DNA from: Anaerolineales bacterium
Lineage (GTDB): Bacteria > Chloroflexota > Anaerolineae > Promineifilales > Promineifilaceae
Assembly (NCBI GenBank): GCA_011524645.1
Contig: WTJY01000462.1
Location: 1 to 43,586 of the forward strand
Length of the DNA: 43,586 nucleotides
Reading direction: 5' to 3'
The position numbers and the translations under genes were made by a program. The notes under the pieces are model-generated. The model saw only the letters and a program-made list of their open reading frames with translations. It ran no database searches and was not told the DNA's origin. Below, one piece after another: positions 25,836-38,200 of this stretch (positions are counted from its first letter, which is position 1; every line of letters begins with the position of its first letter).

Positions 25836-28800
25836 CTATCCTATTTTCCCGAGCAAAATCCGGTTTAGCCGCTCATAATCTCGCTCAGCGGGCAGATAGT
25901 ACTGGCTAAATATTTGCCGCGCTTCCTCTAAAATCTCGGCCGCGCCAGACTCGTGCCCCTGCAACAAATGCCACTCCCCCAACCGAAGCAGGGTCTTGGC
26001 CCGTCTCATACTCTGTTCTTCTTTTTGTTGGGCCCAACCGACCATCGCCTCGTCAATCATCGTTTTTGCTTGTGCCCAATCATGCAGTGACATATAAGTA
26101 TCAGCCAGCAATTCACAACAGTGAGCCAACACCCCTTGATCGTGTCCCAACTTTCGACAAATCTCGCGGGCACGATGCAGGCGATCAAGTGAGACAGAAT
26201 AATCTTGCTGTTGTCGCGCGACTTCCCCACGCCACGCTAAAGCCAACACCACATTCATATGTCGCTCTCCCTGAGCATCTAAGAGTTCCGCAATGCAGCG
26301 ATCTAGCTCTGTAGCGATGTCAAAAAGCGGCCGATTTTTCAAATTGACCTGACAAATAGCTAAACGAAGTCGTGCCAAAAGCAGACGCGCCTGCCCCAAT
26401 ACCGTTTGCCCCAGTTCAAGGACAGTCCCCAACAAATCTTCAGCAACCACATAATCGCCATATTGCAATCGCGCCCACCCCAAACTACCCTGCGCGATTA
26501 AAGTCGATAAATGATCTGGCCCAAATGTTTCGGTTCGCGATTGATACACCCATTCCACATGCTCGACCGCCTCCGCACCACGCCCTAGCCGGTTCAAATT
26601 GATCGATGTATTGAGCATCACATGGGAATAAAAAGGGGCATCTAATGCGTCTAGCTCTTTATAAATCGAAAGCGATTTAAGATAAAGCTCGTGTGCCAAA
26701 AGCCCCCGCCCCATCCGGCTATACAGTAGCCCCAAGCTATTATAGCTACGGGCGGTCCGCACATGGGATTCACCAAACAGCGACAGACAAATTTCGTTGG
26801 CCCGCATAAAACATTGTTCAGACTCAGCAAAGCGATATAACCTCGTGTATAACAGCCCCAAGCCGGTCAACACAACCGCTAAATCTAAAGATTCTGGCGC
26901 GATCTCTTCCTGTATCTGACGAGCCTTTTTGTAATAAAGTTCAGACTCCTCCATACGAAACGTTTCTAGAAAAAAACGGCCCAAATAGTTCGCCATCAAG
27001 CCCCCTTCGGCCGCACCATGTTGTAACGCCTCGTCGGTGGCGAAGCGGGCATGAGCCAATGGCGCGGGAGACTGATCCATATACAAGATCTGCTTCCATT
27101 CAGTGTCAAATACATGAAGCAGATACGCCCAAACACGCTGACGCATCATCGGTAAGCGCCCCTGAATCTGTTGTCTCACATAGGCATAAATAAGGCGATG
27201 CAAAATCATTCGCTGTTGATCGACAAGACGGGCCAACCCCAGCTCAAGCAGTCGCGCTTTGGCATCAGCGACCCGCAACAGAGTTGGCATCTCTTGAGCG
27301 GTATCGCCAAACAAAATCTGTTGCCACAGTTGATCATGCACCGGCTCATGTGGTGCCAAGCAGACCAACGTGCTCAAAATCTCCACGGCGGTTAAATCAA
27401 CCGGATCATTTAGATCAAACTGAACCCAGCTCGCAGCAAACGTTTGCACCAAGCTCAAATCATGATCGGTCGGCGAGTAAGTCAATCCATGCCCCAACAG
27501 TGAAGGGTGTTCGAGAATCATCTTGTCACCCAACTGTCGCAAATACGCCTCGGCCGAAATTTGCTTGTATCGAGCCAAAAAGCTACCGGCCAAATGCAGG
27601 GCCAATGGCAAACGGCCGACAGCGGTCGCAATATCGGCCGCCTCAGCCCCATTCAGACGCGGCGCGGCTTGCTGTAACAGTTCAACAGATTCTCCCAACT
27701 CAAGTTCGGTCAACGACAGTACCGTAAGACCCAAATTAGGTGACCATATCTCATTCCGGCTGGTCAAAAGCACAGCACAAGAACCGGTCACCGGCATCCA
27801 TTGTTGTAGCAAAGATTCATTTTCACAATTGTCAAAAACAAGCAGACGCTTCCCCCCATCTTGCCAAGCTTTTTGCACACGGCCGACTCGATCCGCCAGA
27901 GTCAGTTTTTCCGCATCGCGGAAAAGCGCCATGCCACGTTCCCCGCCGATGCGTGCGATTTCGTCCGGCACATTCTGTGCTTCACCGAAGTTGAGCCAAA
28001 ACACCCCTTCTGTAAATAAATAACCGTACCGGTAACAAAATTCAACGGCCGTTTGCGTTTTACCCATCCCTCCCGATCCGGTTATCGCCAATGCCACAGC
28101 CCCAGATTGCGCCGAAGCGGCCAGGTGGTTCACCATCTGCTCTAACACAAACTGGCGTCCTGCAAACGTCAGATTACGCAAATAAGGGACACAAGATTGA
28201 TGGGGCAATTGCCCAAGCGACAAACCGGCCGTTGCGGGGGTAGCCAAATTTACAGAACGACGATCTCCTCGCAACGCCGTCTCAAATTTTGTATAAAGCT
28301 CCGCCAAAACAAACGCCGCATCAATACCAAGTTCATCAGAAATATACGCTACACCATGGCGATACAGTTGACGTGCAGCAGGGAGTTGATGAGAAGCGAT
28401 TAAACTATGCACCCCTAACTCATAAGCCGATTCATCGAGAGGGTCGATAGTTAGCCAACGTCGGGCAACTTGTTCACCCAGTTGCCACGACTTTTGCGTC
28501 ACACACATTTCAGCCAAACGCTGATAACCACGCTGTACATCTAGGCGGATTTGTTCACGAGCCACACGCAACCACTGATCAAATTGAGGCACATCTGGCA
28601 AAGAAAACCCTTGCAAAAATTCCCCACGAACTTGGCCCAAAGCGCCATTAAGCGCGTCAATCGATTGGGCATCATGAGCCGCACGCCACACCAAGAAATC
28701 GATCTCTGTATCCGGCTCAGGCTCTAACCAAATCATCTTCCGCGTTGTTTTTAGATCAACTAACACAGGCCGAATACGTGTCAGTAGCTCCCGCAAACGG

Positions 28801-28985
28801 TGCAAGCTTTGTTTGGTAGATGTCGCATCCCAAACCAAATCAGCCACAACTTCACGTGATTGAGGGGTCTGTTGATCAACGAGATAAGCCAATAGCGCAA
28901 TACTTTTTTTGCTCTGAGTCAAGCGACTCAAACGGCCGTCTACCTCAATCGAAGGTAAACCAAATAATCTAATTTTTGTCTGCAT
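25836..28985 (-). CDS. AfsR/SARP-type regulator: BTAD, NB-ARC ATPase and TPR repeats
   Basis: A 1049-aa transcriptional regulator. Residues 1-90 resemble a winged-helix DNA-binding domain (IRLFGLPSIEVDG...SKKSIALLAYL) and about 95-245 the bacterial transcriptional activation domain. An NB-ARC STAND ATPase spans about 270-560. It has Walker A GSGGMGKTQTA near 300, Walker B RLLVFDNCE near 383, sensor-like VLLTSRNEIW and the GLPL-type motif GRLPLALHLAGSFL. From about 620 to the end are TPR-like helical repeats (for example ALDAPFYSHVMLNTSINLNRLGRGAEAVEHVEWVY). The expected mechanism is ligand- or ATP-gated activation of target promoters. It is divergent from the 4304-aa surface protein gene, 302 bp apart, so that gene is the obvious first candidate target. 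No Shine-Dalgarno is visible. Confidence 0.9.
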   Translation of the reverse strand: MQTKIRLFGLPSIEVDGRLSRLTQSKKSIALLAYLVDQQTPQSREVVADLVWDATSTKQSLHRLRELLTRIRPVLVDLKTTRKMIWLEPEPDTEIDFLVWRAAHDAQSIDALNGALGQVRGEFLQGFSLPDVPQFDQWLRVAREQIRLDVQRGYQRLAEMCVTQKSWQLGEQVARRWLTIDPLDESAYELGVHSLIASHQLPAARQLYRHGVAYISDELGIDAAFVLAELYTKFETALRGDRRSVNLATPATAGLSLGQLPHQSCVPYLRNLTFAGRQFVLEQMVNHLAASAQSGAVALAITGSGGMGKTQTAVEFCYRYGYLFTEGVFWLNFGEAQNVPDEIARIGGERGMALFRDAEKLTLADRVGRVQKAWQDGGKRLLVFDNCENESLLQQWMPVTGSCAVLLTSRNEIWSPNLGLTVLSLTELELGESVELLQQAAPRLNGAEAADIATAVGRLPLALHLAGSFLARYKQISAEAYLRQLGDKMILEHPSLLGHGLTYSPTDHDLSLVQTFAASWVQFDLNDPVDLTAVEILSTLVCLAPHEPVHDQLWQQILFGDTAQEMPTLLRVADAKARLLELGLARLVDQQRMILHRLIYAYVRQQIQGRLPMMRQRVWAYLLHVFDTEWKQILYMDQSPAPLAHARFATDEALQHGAAEGGLMANYLGRFFLETFRMEESELYYKKARQIQEEIAPESLDLAVVLTGLGLLYTRLYRFAESEQCFMRANEICLSLFGESHVRTARSYNSLGLLYSRMGRGLLAHELYLKSLSIYKELDALDAPFYSHVMLNTSINLNRLGRGAEAVEHVEWVYQSRTETFGPDHLSTLIAQGSLGWARLQYGDYVVAEDLLGTVLELGQTVLGQARLLLARLRLAICQVNLKNRPLFDIATELDRCIAELLDAQGERHMNVVLALAWRGEVARQQQDYSVSLDRLHRAREICRKLGHDQGVLAHCCELLADTYMSLHDWAQAKTMIDEAMVGWAQQKEEQSMRRAKTLLRLGEWHLLQGHESGAAEILEEARQIFSQYYLPAERDYERLNRILLGKIG

Positions 28986-29287
28986 CGTAAAAACTCAAGG
29001 TGGGTCAACAAGGTCAGATAAGGCTGAAAAACCATCTAGCGTTTGTCTTGCGACAGGTCGAATATACTACAAAATGGCAACTCAACCTGTCATTTATCAT
29101 CAACTTTAAACTTGTTAAGATTTTGTGTAATTTTTGAATCTGCCTAGATAGCTTGATACGCTTAATCACTTATTATCGACTGGACTACATCCACGAATAA
29201 GCCAATCTAGCGCAAAACAAGCGATATTTCAACCCACAACCATCATCTATCTTTATCATCGACCAACCGATTCCTTGGAACCATCTT
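28986..29287. other. Divergent intergenic region between regulator and giant surface gene
   Basis: 302 bp, fairly AT-rich, with no ORF or RNA gene I can support. A TATACT at 29063-29068 could be a plus-strand -10 box but its -35 is poor. I found no direct repeats of the kind SARP regulators bind. Confidence 0.5.
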
Positions 29288-32200
29288 ATGTTATTGAACC
29301 ACAAAAAAAACCGTCTCATTTTTTCAGGCCTCCTACTCCTATTAGGTGTTCTTTGGTGGTTACCGACCATCGCTTCGGCCGATGAAGAGCCAACACCGGC
29401 CGATATCTTGCAAGAGGCTTGGCAAAACGCCACCGCTAGCGGCCAATACGATTATCGCACCCTCGTTGATCAAACCACTTACCCCCTACCCAAGCTCTCA
29501 AACACCAGCCGCCAACCCACCCATAACAACATCGCCATGCAAGGCTCGCTCAACTTCGAGACAAACCAAATGGCGCTAACCTTCTGGCAAGATGGTAGCT
29601 TTGACCCCCAAACCGGCATTCAAGTTAAGGTCGAAAACGGCCGTGCCTATAGCCGTGCAGGGGGCAACAACCCGTGGCAAGAAGCCGGCAATGTGGCCAA
29701 TGTCTTCGCTCCCGCTGGCGACCCGCTCTCCTTCCTCGCAGGCATGCAAAATGTTCAAGTAGGGGACACCCGCACCTATGATTTCGGCACCAATGGGGCT
29801 CAAACCTATACCGCTTATACCTTTGATTTGAACGGGTCAACCTTTAGCAACCATCTACGCCGCGAAATGGATGCCCAACTGCGCGCAGGTGGTCAGCTCC
29901 CCCCCGGCATGAGCCTCAGCGCCTCGGAATCATATCGCAATATGAGCGGCTATGGTGAAGTGTGGCTCGATAGCAATCTATTACCGGTCCGGATTGTCCT
30001 CGATGTGACCTTGCCACCAGACCGCACCAATGGCGAAATCAAAGCCTCAATTACCACTGACCTTTCTAATTTCAAACTCGACAATATCGAGATGTCGAAC
30101 GCGACATTTTTGGGCGATGCGCAAACTTGGTTACGCTACAATCTCCCCACCACGGCCGAAACCCAACAAATCGCCTTCAACACGATCGCCCTCATGATCG
30201 TCACCTTTTTGGTGTTGCTTAGCATGAGCTATTGGCGCCACCCCCGTTTCTATGCCATAGTGGTCCTCACCCTTATTTTCAGCATGCTCGTCAGCCCGAT
30301 TCTGTCCGGCCGTATCGTCCACGCCTACTATGTTGATCAACGCGCGGAACACAACGAGCAAATGGCCGATGTAGCCAGACAAGAACGTAGACAAGATGCC
30401 TTTACGGCCGTAGAAGAAAGCGATTGGAATCCACAATTGGCCCCAGCAGCCCAATACACACCGAACCAACCTCAGCTCGATGTCGCTTCAGCACTATCAA
30501 GCACCAGTACTGATACCAGCACAGACACCGACGGAGACGGACTCACCGATGCGGCCGAAGCGATTCACGGCACCTGTGACGGCACCACATCAGATGGCTA
30601 TTGTGCTGGCATCGCCGATCCTACCGATACAGATGCGGACGGGCTCAGCGATGGGCTCGAAGTCAATTCAATCGGCACCAACCCGCTTAGTGATGACTCA
30701 GACCTCGATGGGATTCTTGACCCGATCGAAATCCAAGGCTTTCTTTACAATGGAATCACTTGGTATCTCAACCCGAACGAAGCGGACACCAATAAAGATG
30801 GCGTAGGGGACAGCTTAGAATGTCCAGCTTGGAATATCTCCCTCAACGACCTCTATGACACAACCGCGATTTGCCCAGACACAGATAGCGACAATGTGCC
30901 CGATTTATTCGACAATGACAATGACAATGATGGGGTCATTGATGAAGTCGATAGTTCACCGTTTGCGGTACTCAATCAGGAATTTAGCCGCACCACGCCA
31001 TTCAATTTATCGATTGACAATTTAGCCATAGACAAGCCGGTCTATGTCGACTTTCAAATTTTACCCAGTGATCGGGACAACTTAGCTCTCTACCAGCATG
31101 TCTTAGATTGGCCAAGCGGGGACACCCTCGGCCAAATTCAGCGCCGCACCGACAGCACCTGGGCCGATACCAGAACAAGCGATTTACGTCTTGATGCGGA
31201 CAACGCCGCGAATGGGGATGTACGCATCTATCCGGTTTTAGAAATTGTCATGCCCTACACCACAAGCCACTATGCCAATTTGCCAGTTAAACAGGGATCA
31301 TTAGCCAATCGCCTTGTGAGCAACAGTGCTTCGACTTGGGTTGATACCAATGCGCTCGATCCATTCGGCGTCAATGTCAAGCAAGTCAACGATGATGGGA
31401 CGCTCACCGCGATTATTCCAGTCAATGTCGCGCGGGACAGTGATGGCAACCCCCATGCCTTTTCCGCTCGAATGTATTACCAACCCAGCCAAGGGGACAA
31501 CGGCCGGGCCACTTGGGGGGAAGCCCATCAAATCCGCCTCTCTTGGATCGTCGAAATGCTCAGCGACCAATGTCTAGACCGCAGGACCAATCCGGATGAT
31601 TGTGCAAGATACGATGTCTTGCAATCAATCAACACCTATTATGATGATTGGACCCTAACCGGCTTAAACGTGAGTGAAGAGTTAGCCCTCGAAACCGCCA
31701 TTATTTATGAAGACCCAGCACAAGACACCGATCTGCTTTACGATGATCAGCTCACAGCGGCCAGCATGAACTTAGCCAACACCTTCTTACGCGGCCGTGA
31801 CTGTGGCTATGTCGCCGGCGTCTGTACCAGCGATGGCGAGCGAGATATTAATATGACCAATATCTCCACGACAGTCCCTGCTTGGTTTACAGCCACAAAC
31901 TATCTTGAAGTAGAAACGTTTGACTACAGCCATCGTGCTGAATTGGCCCTTTTAGCCAGTCAAGAAGCCTCACGTATTTTAAGCGATACCTTTACCGCCT
32001 ATGCCTCCCAGACCGTTCCCACCCTTATGTTCGCCCATGAAGGGGAAAGTCGCGAACTCAATTTAAATAGCCTAAGCGATCCTACCGGTGATTCGCTCAC
32101 CATCGACCTTGATCCCACAACGGTCCAATCAGCCCGTCGCGCAGGGATCAGTTGGATGCCGTACCAGTATGCGGGTGGTGTGTGGCAAGCCTACGAAGCC

Positions 32201-35200
32201 ACCAGCTATCTTGAGCTATATGAATCACGCCTCACCAATCTCCCCTTCTTCCAAGCGGCCGATTCATCAGAAGCAAGCCAATATGAAGCTGATACCCGCA
32301 TGCTCTTCGCGCAACTTTACTACGCCACCATGATCCAAGGTGCCGTTGCGGTCACCGAAATGGATGGTCTAAATACATGGCGCGAAAGTGACGATGCCCC
32401 AGAAACCGGCTATGAACCCGATATCGCCCCCGGCACACTCAATGGGATTTCGGCCGTCACCTTATGGTTTCTCAATCCATTATCGATCAGGATCATTGGC
32501 AACTGGACCCAGCCGGTCCAACAAGTGATCAGCGGACAACTCTATAAAAATTTTGGTAACTTCAATCCACTCACAATCGTTTTAATTCTGGCCGCCATCG
32601 CAGGTCTTTCTTTAATCATTGCAGGAATGCTCACAGATGATGACAGGCTCTTTCGCATTGGTGAATTAATTATGGCTTCAATAACGATTGTTTTTGTTCT
32701 GGCCATGATTGTTCACTATGTGTATGTCATGATTCTAGTCGCCCGTACCGCCATTGAACTCGGCCTATTTACCTTCAATATGATGTACTACTCGAGTAGA
32801 ACCTTTTCATATACAGGCTATTTTGGGGCGGCAATCACCGGCGTGATTACGTGGGGGCTAGCCATATGGCAATTGGCGGTAGCCGATGATAGCATCGCCC
32901 GAGGCATCATCGCCTCACAGGCGATCGCCCAAACAACGCTCATTATTGTCTCTCTCATTCTCAGCAAACTTGGGCTAGGGATTCTATTTTTCTTTCTCGT
33001 CTTAGCGGACGCGATTTTAATCCTATTCAACAAAAGAACCTTCACCGAACAAATCGTCGAACAGATTTCCGGCATCATCTACAACGTCAACATGCTGTCC
33101 AACAATTTAGACTCGGGCACCCGTCTTGAGGTCACCATCGGCGAGCTTGAGTTACGCGAGCTAGAGCTCGGCTTTACCACCGGAAACGTAATCAGCGCCA
33201 CAATCAACATCACCAATAATGTCGGTGTGGCGGGGCGCGCTTCTATTAAAGAAATCAAGAACCAAACAGCATTCGCCTATTTACTCAGTGACGAGCCCAT
33301 CAATCACCATGACTCCCTAAAAAGAGGGGACAATGAGGATGATTACGTCGAAGTGTACGAATATGTAGAAGGCTTCGGCGAGCTAATTGACAAAATGCAG
33401 TTAACCGATTCCGCAGTCGCAGTACGTGAACTCGACATCCGCAAAGGGATCAACCAGCCGCTCGATTACTATCTTAATGAAGCCTATTTGGTTGGATATA
33501 AAGGATGTTGGCACGCCGCTATTCGCTTATTTGGCGGTGGCTGTGATGTAGGGCATGTGAAAGGCACATTCCACCTCAGCCTTGACGAAACCCTTGTCTT
33601 CGATGTCTTACCCGCCACAATCGGCGAGTTCGCCTCCCTGACTTGGGCCGGTGGTGAGGTCAACCTACCTGTCCAAGTTGACCTTGACGGGGACTACCTA
33701 TCTGATCTCGACGGAACCGATCCCGACAACCGCACATTCGACACAGATGGGGATACCTTAACCGACTATTATGAGGTCTCCGAAGGGCTAGACCCCACAA
33801 ATCCAGATACGGACAGCGACGGCCTGCTTGACGGTGACGAGCTACGCCATAACACCGACCCGCGCAAATGGGACACCGATGGTGATGGTCTCAATGACAA
33901 ACTCGAAGCGGTCGATGGCTGGCTAATCAGCTATGAGGATGATAGTGGTGCGTTGCAATTTATGCGGGTTTGGTCCAATCCCAACGCAATCAATGCCGAT
34001 GATGACACATTTAACGACTATCTCGAGTTTTCATTCGGCTTGAATCCAAACGTGGCGACAGATCCCTCAGCCGCCACCAACCTCATCCAAATCGAAGACC
34101 TCCAACTCAATGAAGTGATCACCCAATCTCAACCGGTGGCCCACTACCAGTTTGAAGAAGATGTCAACAATACCATTTTCGCCGACACGATCACCGAAAG
34201 CTCTATCGCCACGTGTAACGCCGCACTGGGAGAATGCCCAGCCGCTGGGCAAGCCGGCCGTTTCGGTGCCGGACTCACCTTTGATGGCAACGACGTCATT
34301 ACCGCTACGCTCCCCTTCACCCTAGAGACAGACAACGACTTTAGCGTGGCCGTTTGGGTCAAATACGAAGAAAAACCTTCCTTGGATATTCATTACCTAG
34401 TAAGCAACGAGAATTTTGACTGGCTCACCATAGATTACGGCCGCCTATCCACAAACTTGGCCACAGGCTCATCATCAATAACGAGATTAAACACCCCCAA
34501 TCTCATACCCGGCCAATGGTATCACCTTGCACTCGTCCGACATGCAAGTGCCGGAACAGCCGATTATTATGTCGATGGGGTCAAAGTCGATACCTTGCCC
34601 ATGAGGACCACCACATTAGGTGGATCGAACAATCTTAATCTTGGCGGTTGGAAGTTCCGTAACGACAAACTAGATGGCAAGATGGATGAGTTAGTGGTCT
34701 ATGATTACGCCCTAAGCGCCAGCGAAATCTCTGACTTAATGACCGGCTTTATCCAACAAGACGATCTCATCGTACAGTCCGGTGCAGAACTCACTTATCA
34801 AGCCACCATTTCTGATACCACCAACACCCAAAATGTTGATGGCTTCTTATCGGCTACCACCGAATACCTCACCCCAACCGTGGGCACCCCAGACCTTTAC
34901 TTTACCTTCGCCCCCGAAGACATCGTCACCACGTTTTCTGATACGGTCGTCGGCGGCCGCTACGGCACCACTTGTACCGCAGAAGGACATTGCCCCACCC
35001 ACGAAAATTCAGGACAAATCAACAGCGCCATCTTCTTCAATGGCATCGATGATCACCTAATCTTCCCCACCTATAGCCAAGGCATCATCGATGATTCGGG
35101 TCAAGAAAAACAAACCATCGCCTTTTGGATTCGGGTAAACGGCCGACCTGCCGCCGGTGAATTTGACTATATCTTGGACACCGATGAAACGGCCGAAGGG

Positions 35201-38200
35201 GTTCGCCCCCACGGCGCAGTCGATCTCATGATCAACAGCGACGGCCGTCTCGTTTTCGATATCGGCGGCGCCACAGAGGATGGACTACCGAACCATGTCA
35301 GCTCGGCCGTTCTCGGCAGCGGTTGGAACCATGTCGTCATCAATTACGCTGTCAGTGCCACCAACTTCGGTTTTGATGAAGGTTCTTCAGAGATCACCAT
35401 CAACAATGTCTCCGACAGTACCGCCTACTATGACAAAGGGGCTTCACCCATTGAGCTGTTTATCGGCCCCGGCCGTTTCGGCTCAGATATGAACGGCGAA
35501 AATCGCTTCCACGGCCGTTTAGATGAATTTGTCCTCTATAACAATGAGCGTCTTTATGACGGCGATGGCACTGCGATTTTAGATATCATGGGGGGCAACT
35601 ACGCCCCCGCTGATTTAAATCCGCGAGAAGAAGCGGCCGTCCTCCTCAAATTTGACGAAACCGCCAGCACCGTCCCGATCGGTGTCATCAATCAAATGAG
35701 CGACGGTCAAGCGGGATTGTGTAACGGCAACAACTGCCCCACCCTGACCAGCAGCGGCTACTTCTCCGAAGGGGTCGATTTTGATGGCAACGACTATCTC
35801 ACCATCGAACCGTTCTTCGATCCGGCCGATCAGGCCTTTACCGCCTTAGCTTGGGTCAAACCGACCGCCAACGGCGTTGTGCTCGCCCAAGCGGATGGAA
35901 ACGGCACCGGCCGTACGTGGCTCGGCCTCCAAGGCAGCAACCAGCTCTTCACCACGCTCGGTGGTAGCACCCTACAAAGCCCGTCCGGCCTTACCCTCAA
36001 TCAATGGTCACATGTAGCGGTCAGCCATGATGGGACAAACATCACCTTGTTTGTCAACGGGGTAGCCGTCAACAGCGCGGCCGTGACCACCGAATCAAGT
36101 GATGGCCAGCTCATCTTAGGGGCAGATAGCGCCCTAGCCAATCAGTTCAGCGGCACAATGGATGATTTCTTATTGTTCCCCAGCGCCCTCGGCGCAGATG
36201 GCGTGACCGCCCTCATGAACCACAGCTACCCAGCCATCGTCATCGATGAGCCGATTATCCCCTTTACCATTGAAAAAACAGCCACGATTCCCAGCAACTC
36301 CGGCGATCACTGGGCCGCGGCGACCGCCTACGATCTCGGCTATGAAATGTTTGCCAATCCCGCAGCAACCGCTTGTACCGGCAACAACTGCCCCACCATC
36401 TTAACCGATAGCGGCATCGGCGAATCGGTCAGTTTTGACGGGGTCGATGATTGGCTAGAAGCGGGGCAAGATGTCTTTTCAATCGGTCAGCAGGTCTCTT
36501 TCTGGATGAAAGTCGATAGTCCACCGGCCGATGATGATACGATTATGGTCGGGACAAACAAAAACTCCCCATTCACCACAAACGTCCATCTCGAACTGAC
36601 GACTTCTGGTACCCTCCGCTATTTCTATAGCGATGAAACAGGCTCTCCTAGCGTAACCATCAACAGCACCACCAATGTTGCCGATGGTGAATGGCATCAT
36701 ATCGTTTTCACCGGCCGAGATGGGGTCGATGGCAGCTCCGGCTACTGGAACAAACTATTTGTCGATGGGCAGTTAGAAGCGAGCGTTGACACGGACGTTC
36801 TGGCCTTTCAGTCGCTCGATGTCGTCATCGGCCGCGAGAACGCGAGCGCCACGAGCAGCTACTTCGCAGGGGAAATCGATGAATTTCGCTTTATCCGCTA
36901 TAGCGGCCGACCTCAAATCACCGAGGCCACAGCCCAAGCCTTAGCGGCCGATCGGCCGGGCGTGGCCCAAGAACTCCCCACCGTCTCAACGACCGTGACC
37001 GGCACCGCGCACGTCCGCGACATCGCCGGTAACGGATACCACAACTTCCAAGAAACGGTCGATGCGGTCGTCCAATTACAACAGGCGATCCCCGAACCGA
37101 TTGTCGACAACAATCTTGGCGACCTTGTTATCTTCGCCCCATTTGATGAAACACCCAACGCCGAGCTATTCAACAACTATGTCTCTACCGAAGCCGATTT
37201 CACCTGTGAAGTCGGGGCTTGTCCACAGTCCGGCTTTTCTGGCGTAGCCGGTAATGCCCTTCTCTTTGACGGTCTCAATGACCGCCTCACCGGCCCAGCA
37301 CCATTTGTATCGCCCGACTTCACAGCGGCCGCCTGGGTCAAAGCGGATCGCGGCACCATTGTCGCGCTTAATGATTACGAGACACGGCTCGACTTTGGTG
37401 GCTTTATGGTCGAAGGAATCAGACTTCCAGCTACCCTACCGGAAAATGAATGGGTCCATCTTGCTGGAACCTATGAGTATGACACCAAGACCGCTAAGGT
37501 CTATATCAATGGCACCCTGATCAGTTCCGCCAATGTGGGCAACAGCCTACGGCGTGACATCTATGTCGGAATGCATGAAGATTTTGGCAACCCGCTCAAC
37601 GGCTATCTCGATGACTTGCGCCTTTATGATGCGACCTTGAGCGATGCCGATATCGCCACCTTATACCAAACGTCAGCACCCGTTTTGCGTTTCGAGTTTG
37701 ACGAGGAAAGCACAGAAACAACCTTCGCGGATAGCTCGGCCAATCAGTTTGTCGGACAGCCCACCCTGACAACGGTGCAAGCGGCCGATGGCACCACAGG
37801 GGTCGAGCGCAATCCTGCTTCCGGCACCGACGGCCAAATCGGCAATACAGCCCTCTTCGTTGACCGCAGCAATGCGCTCACCGTCAATCCGAGCGATGAT
37901 TCAGCACTCGATCTTAACGCCACAACTATCGCAATGTGGGTCCGGCCGGATGGACCATACGCATCTGGCGAACAAATCTTATTCAGCAAACAAGCCAGCG
38001 ACGGCACCCAATCAAACTATGAATTGGCCCTTGCGACCAATTCGCTCCAGCTCACCTTTAACGCCCATCAAGCCAACTGTACGACCGCGATTACGCCGCT
38101 CACCTCAAACAGTAGCTTGGTCGAAAATGTCTGGTCCCATGTCGCCGTCACCTTTGACGGCACGTCTGCCAGACTCTTTATTAATGGTGTGCAAGATGAC

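Noticed and set aside
30131-30469. A 112-codon minus-strand frame in the giant surface gene
   Set aside because: It is antisense to the membrane helices and has no start signal or recognisable domain.
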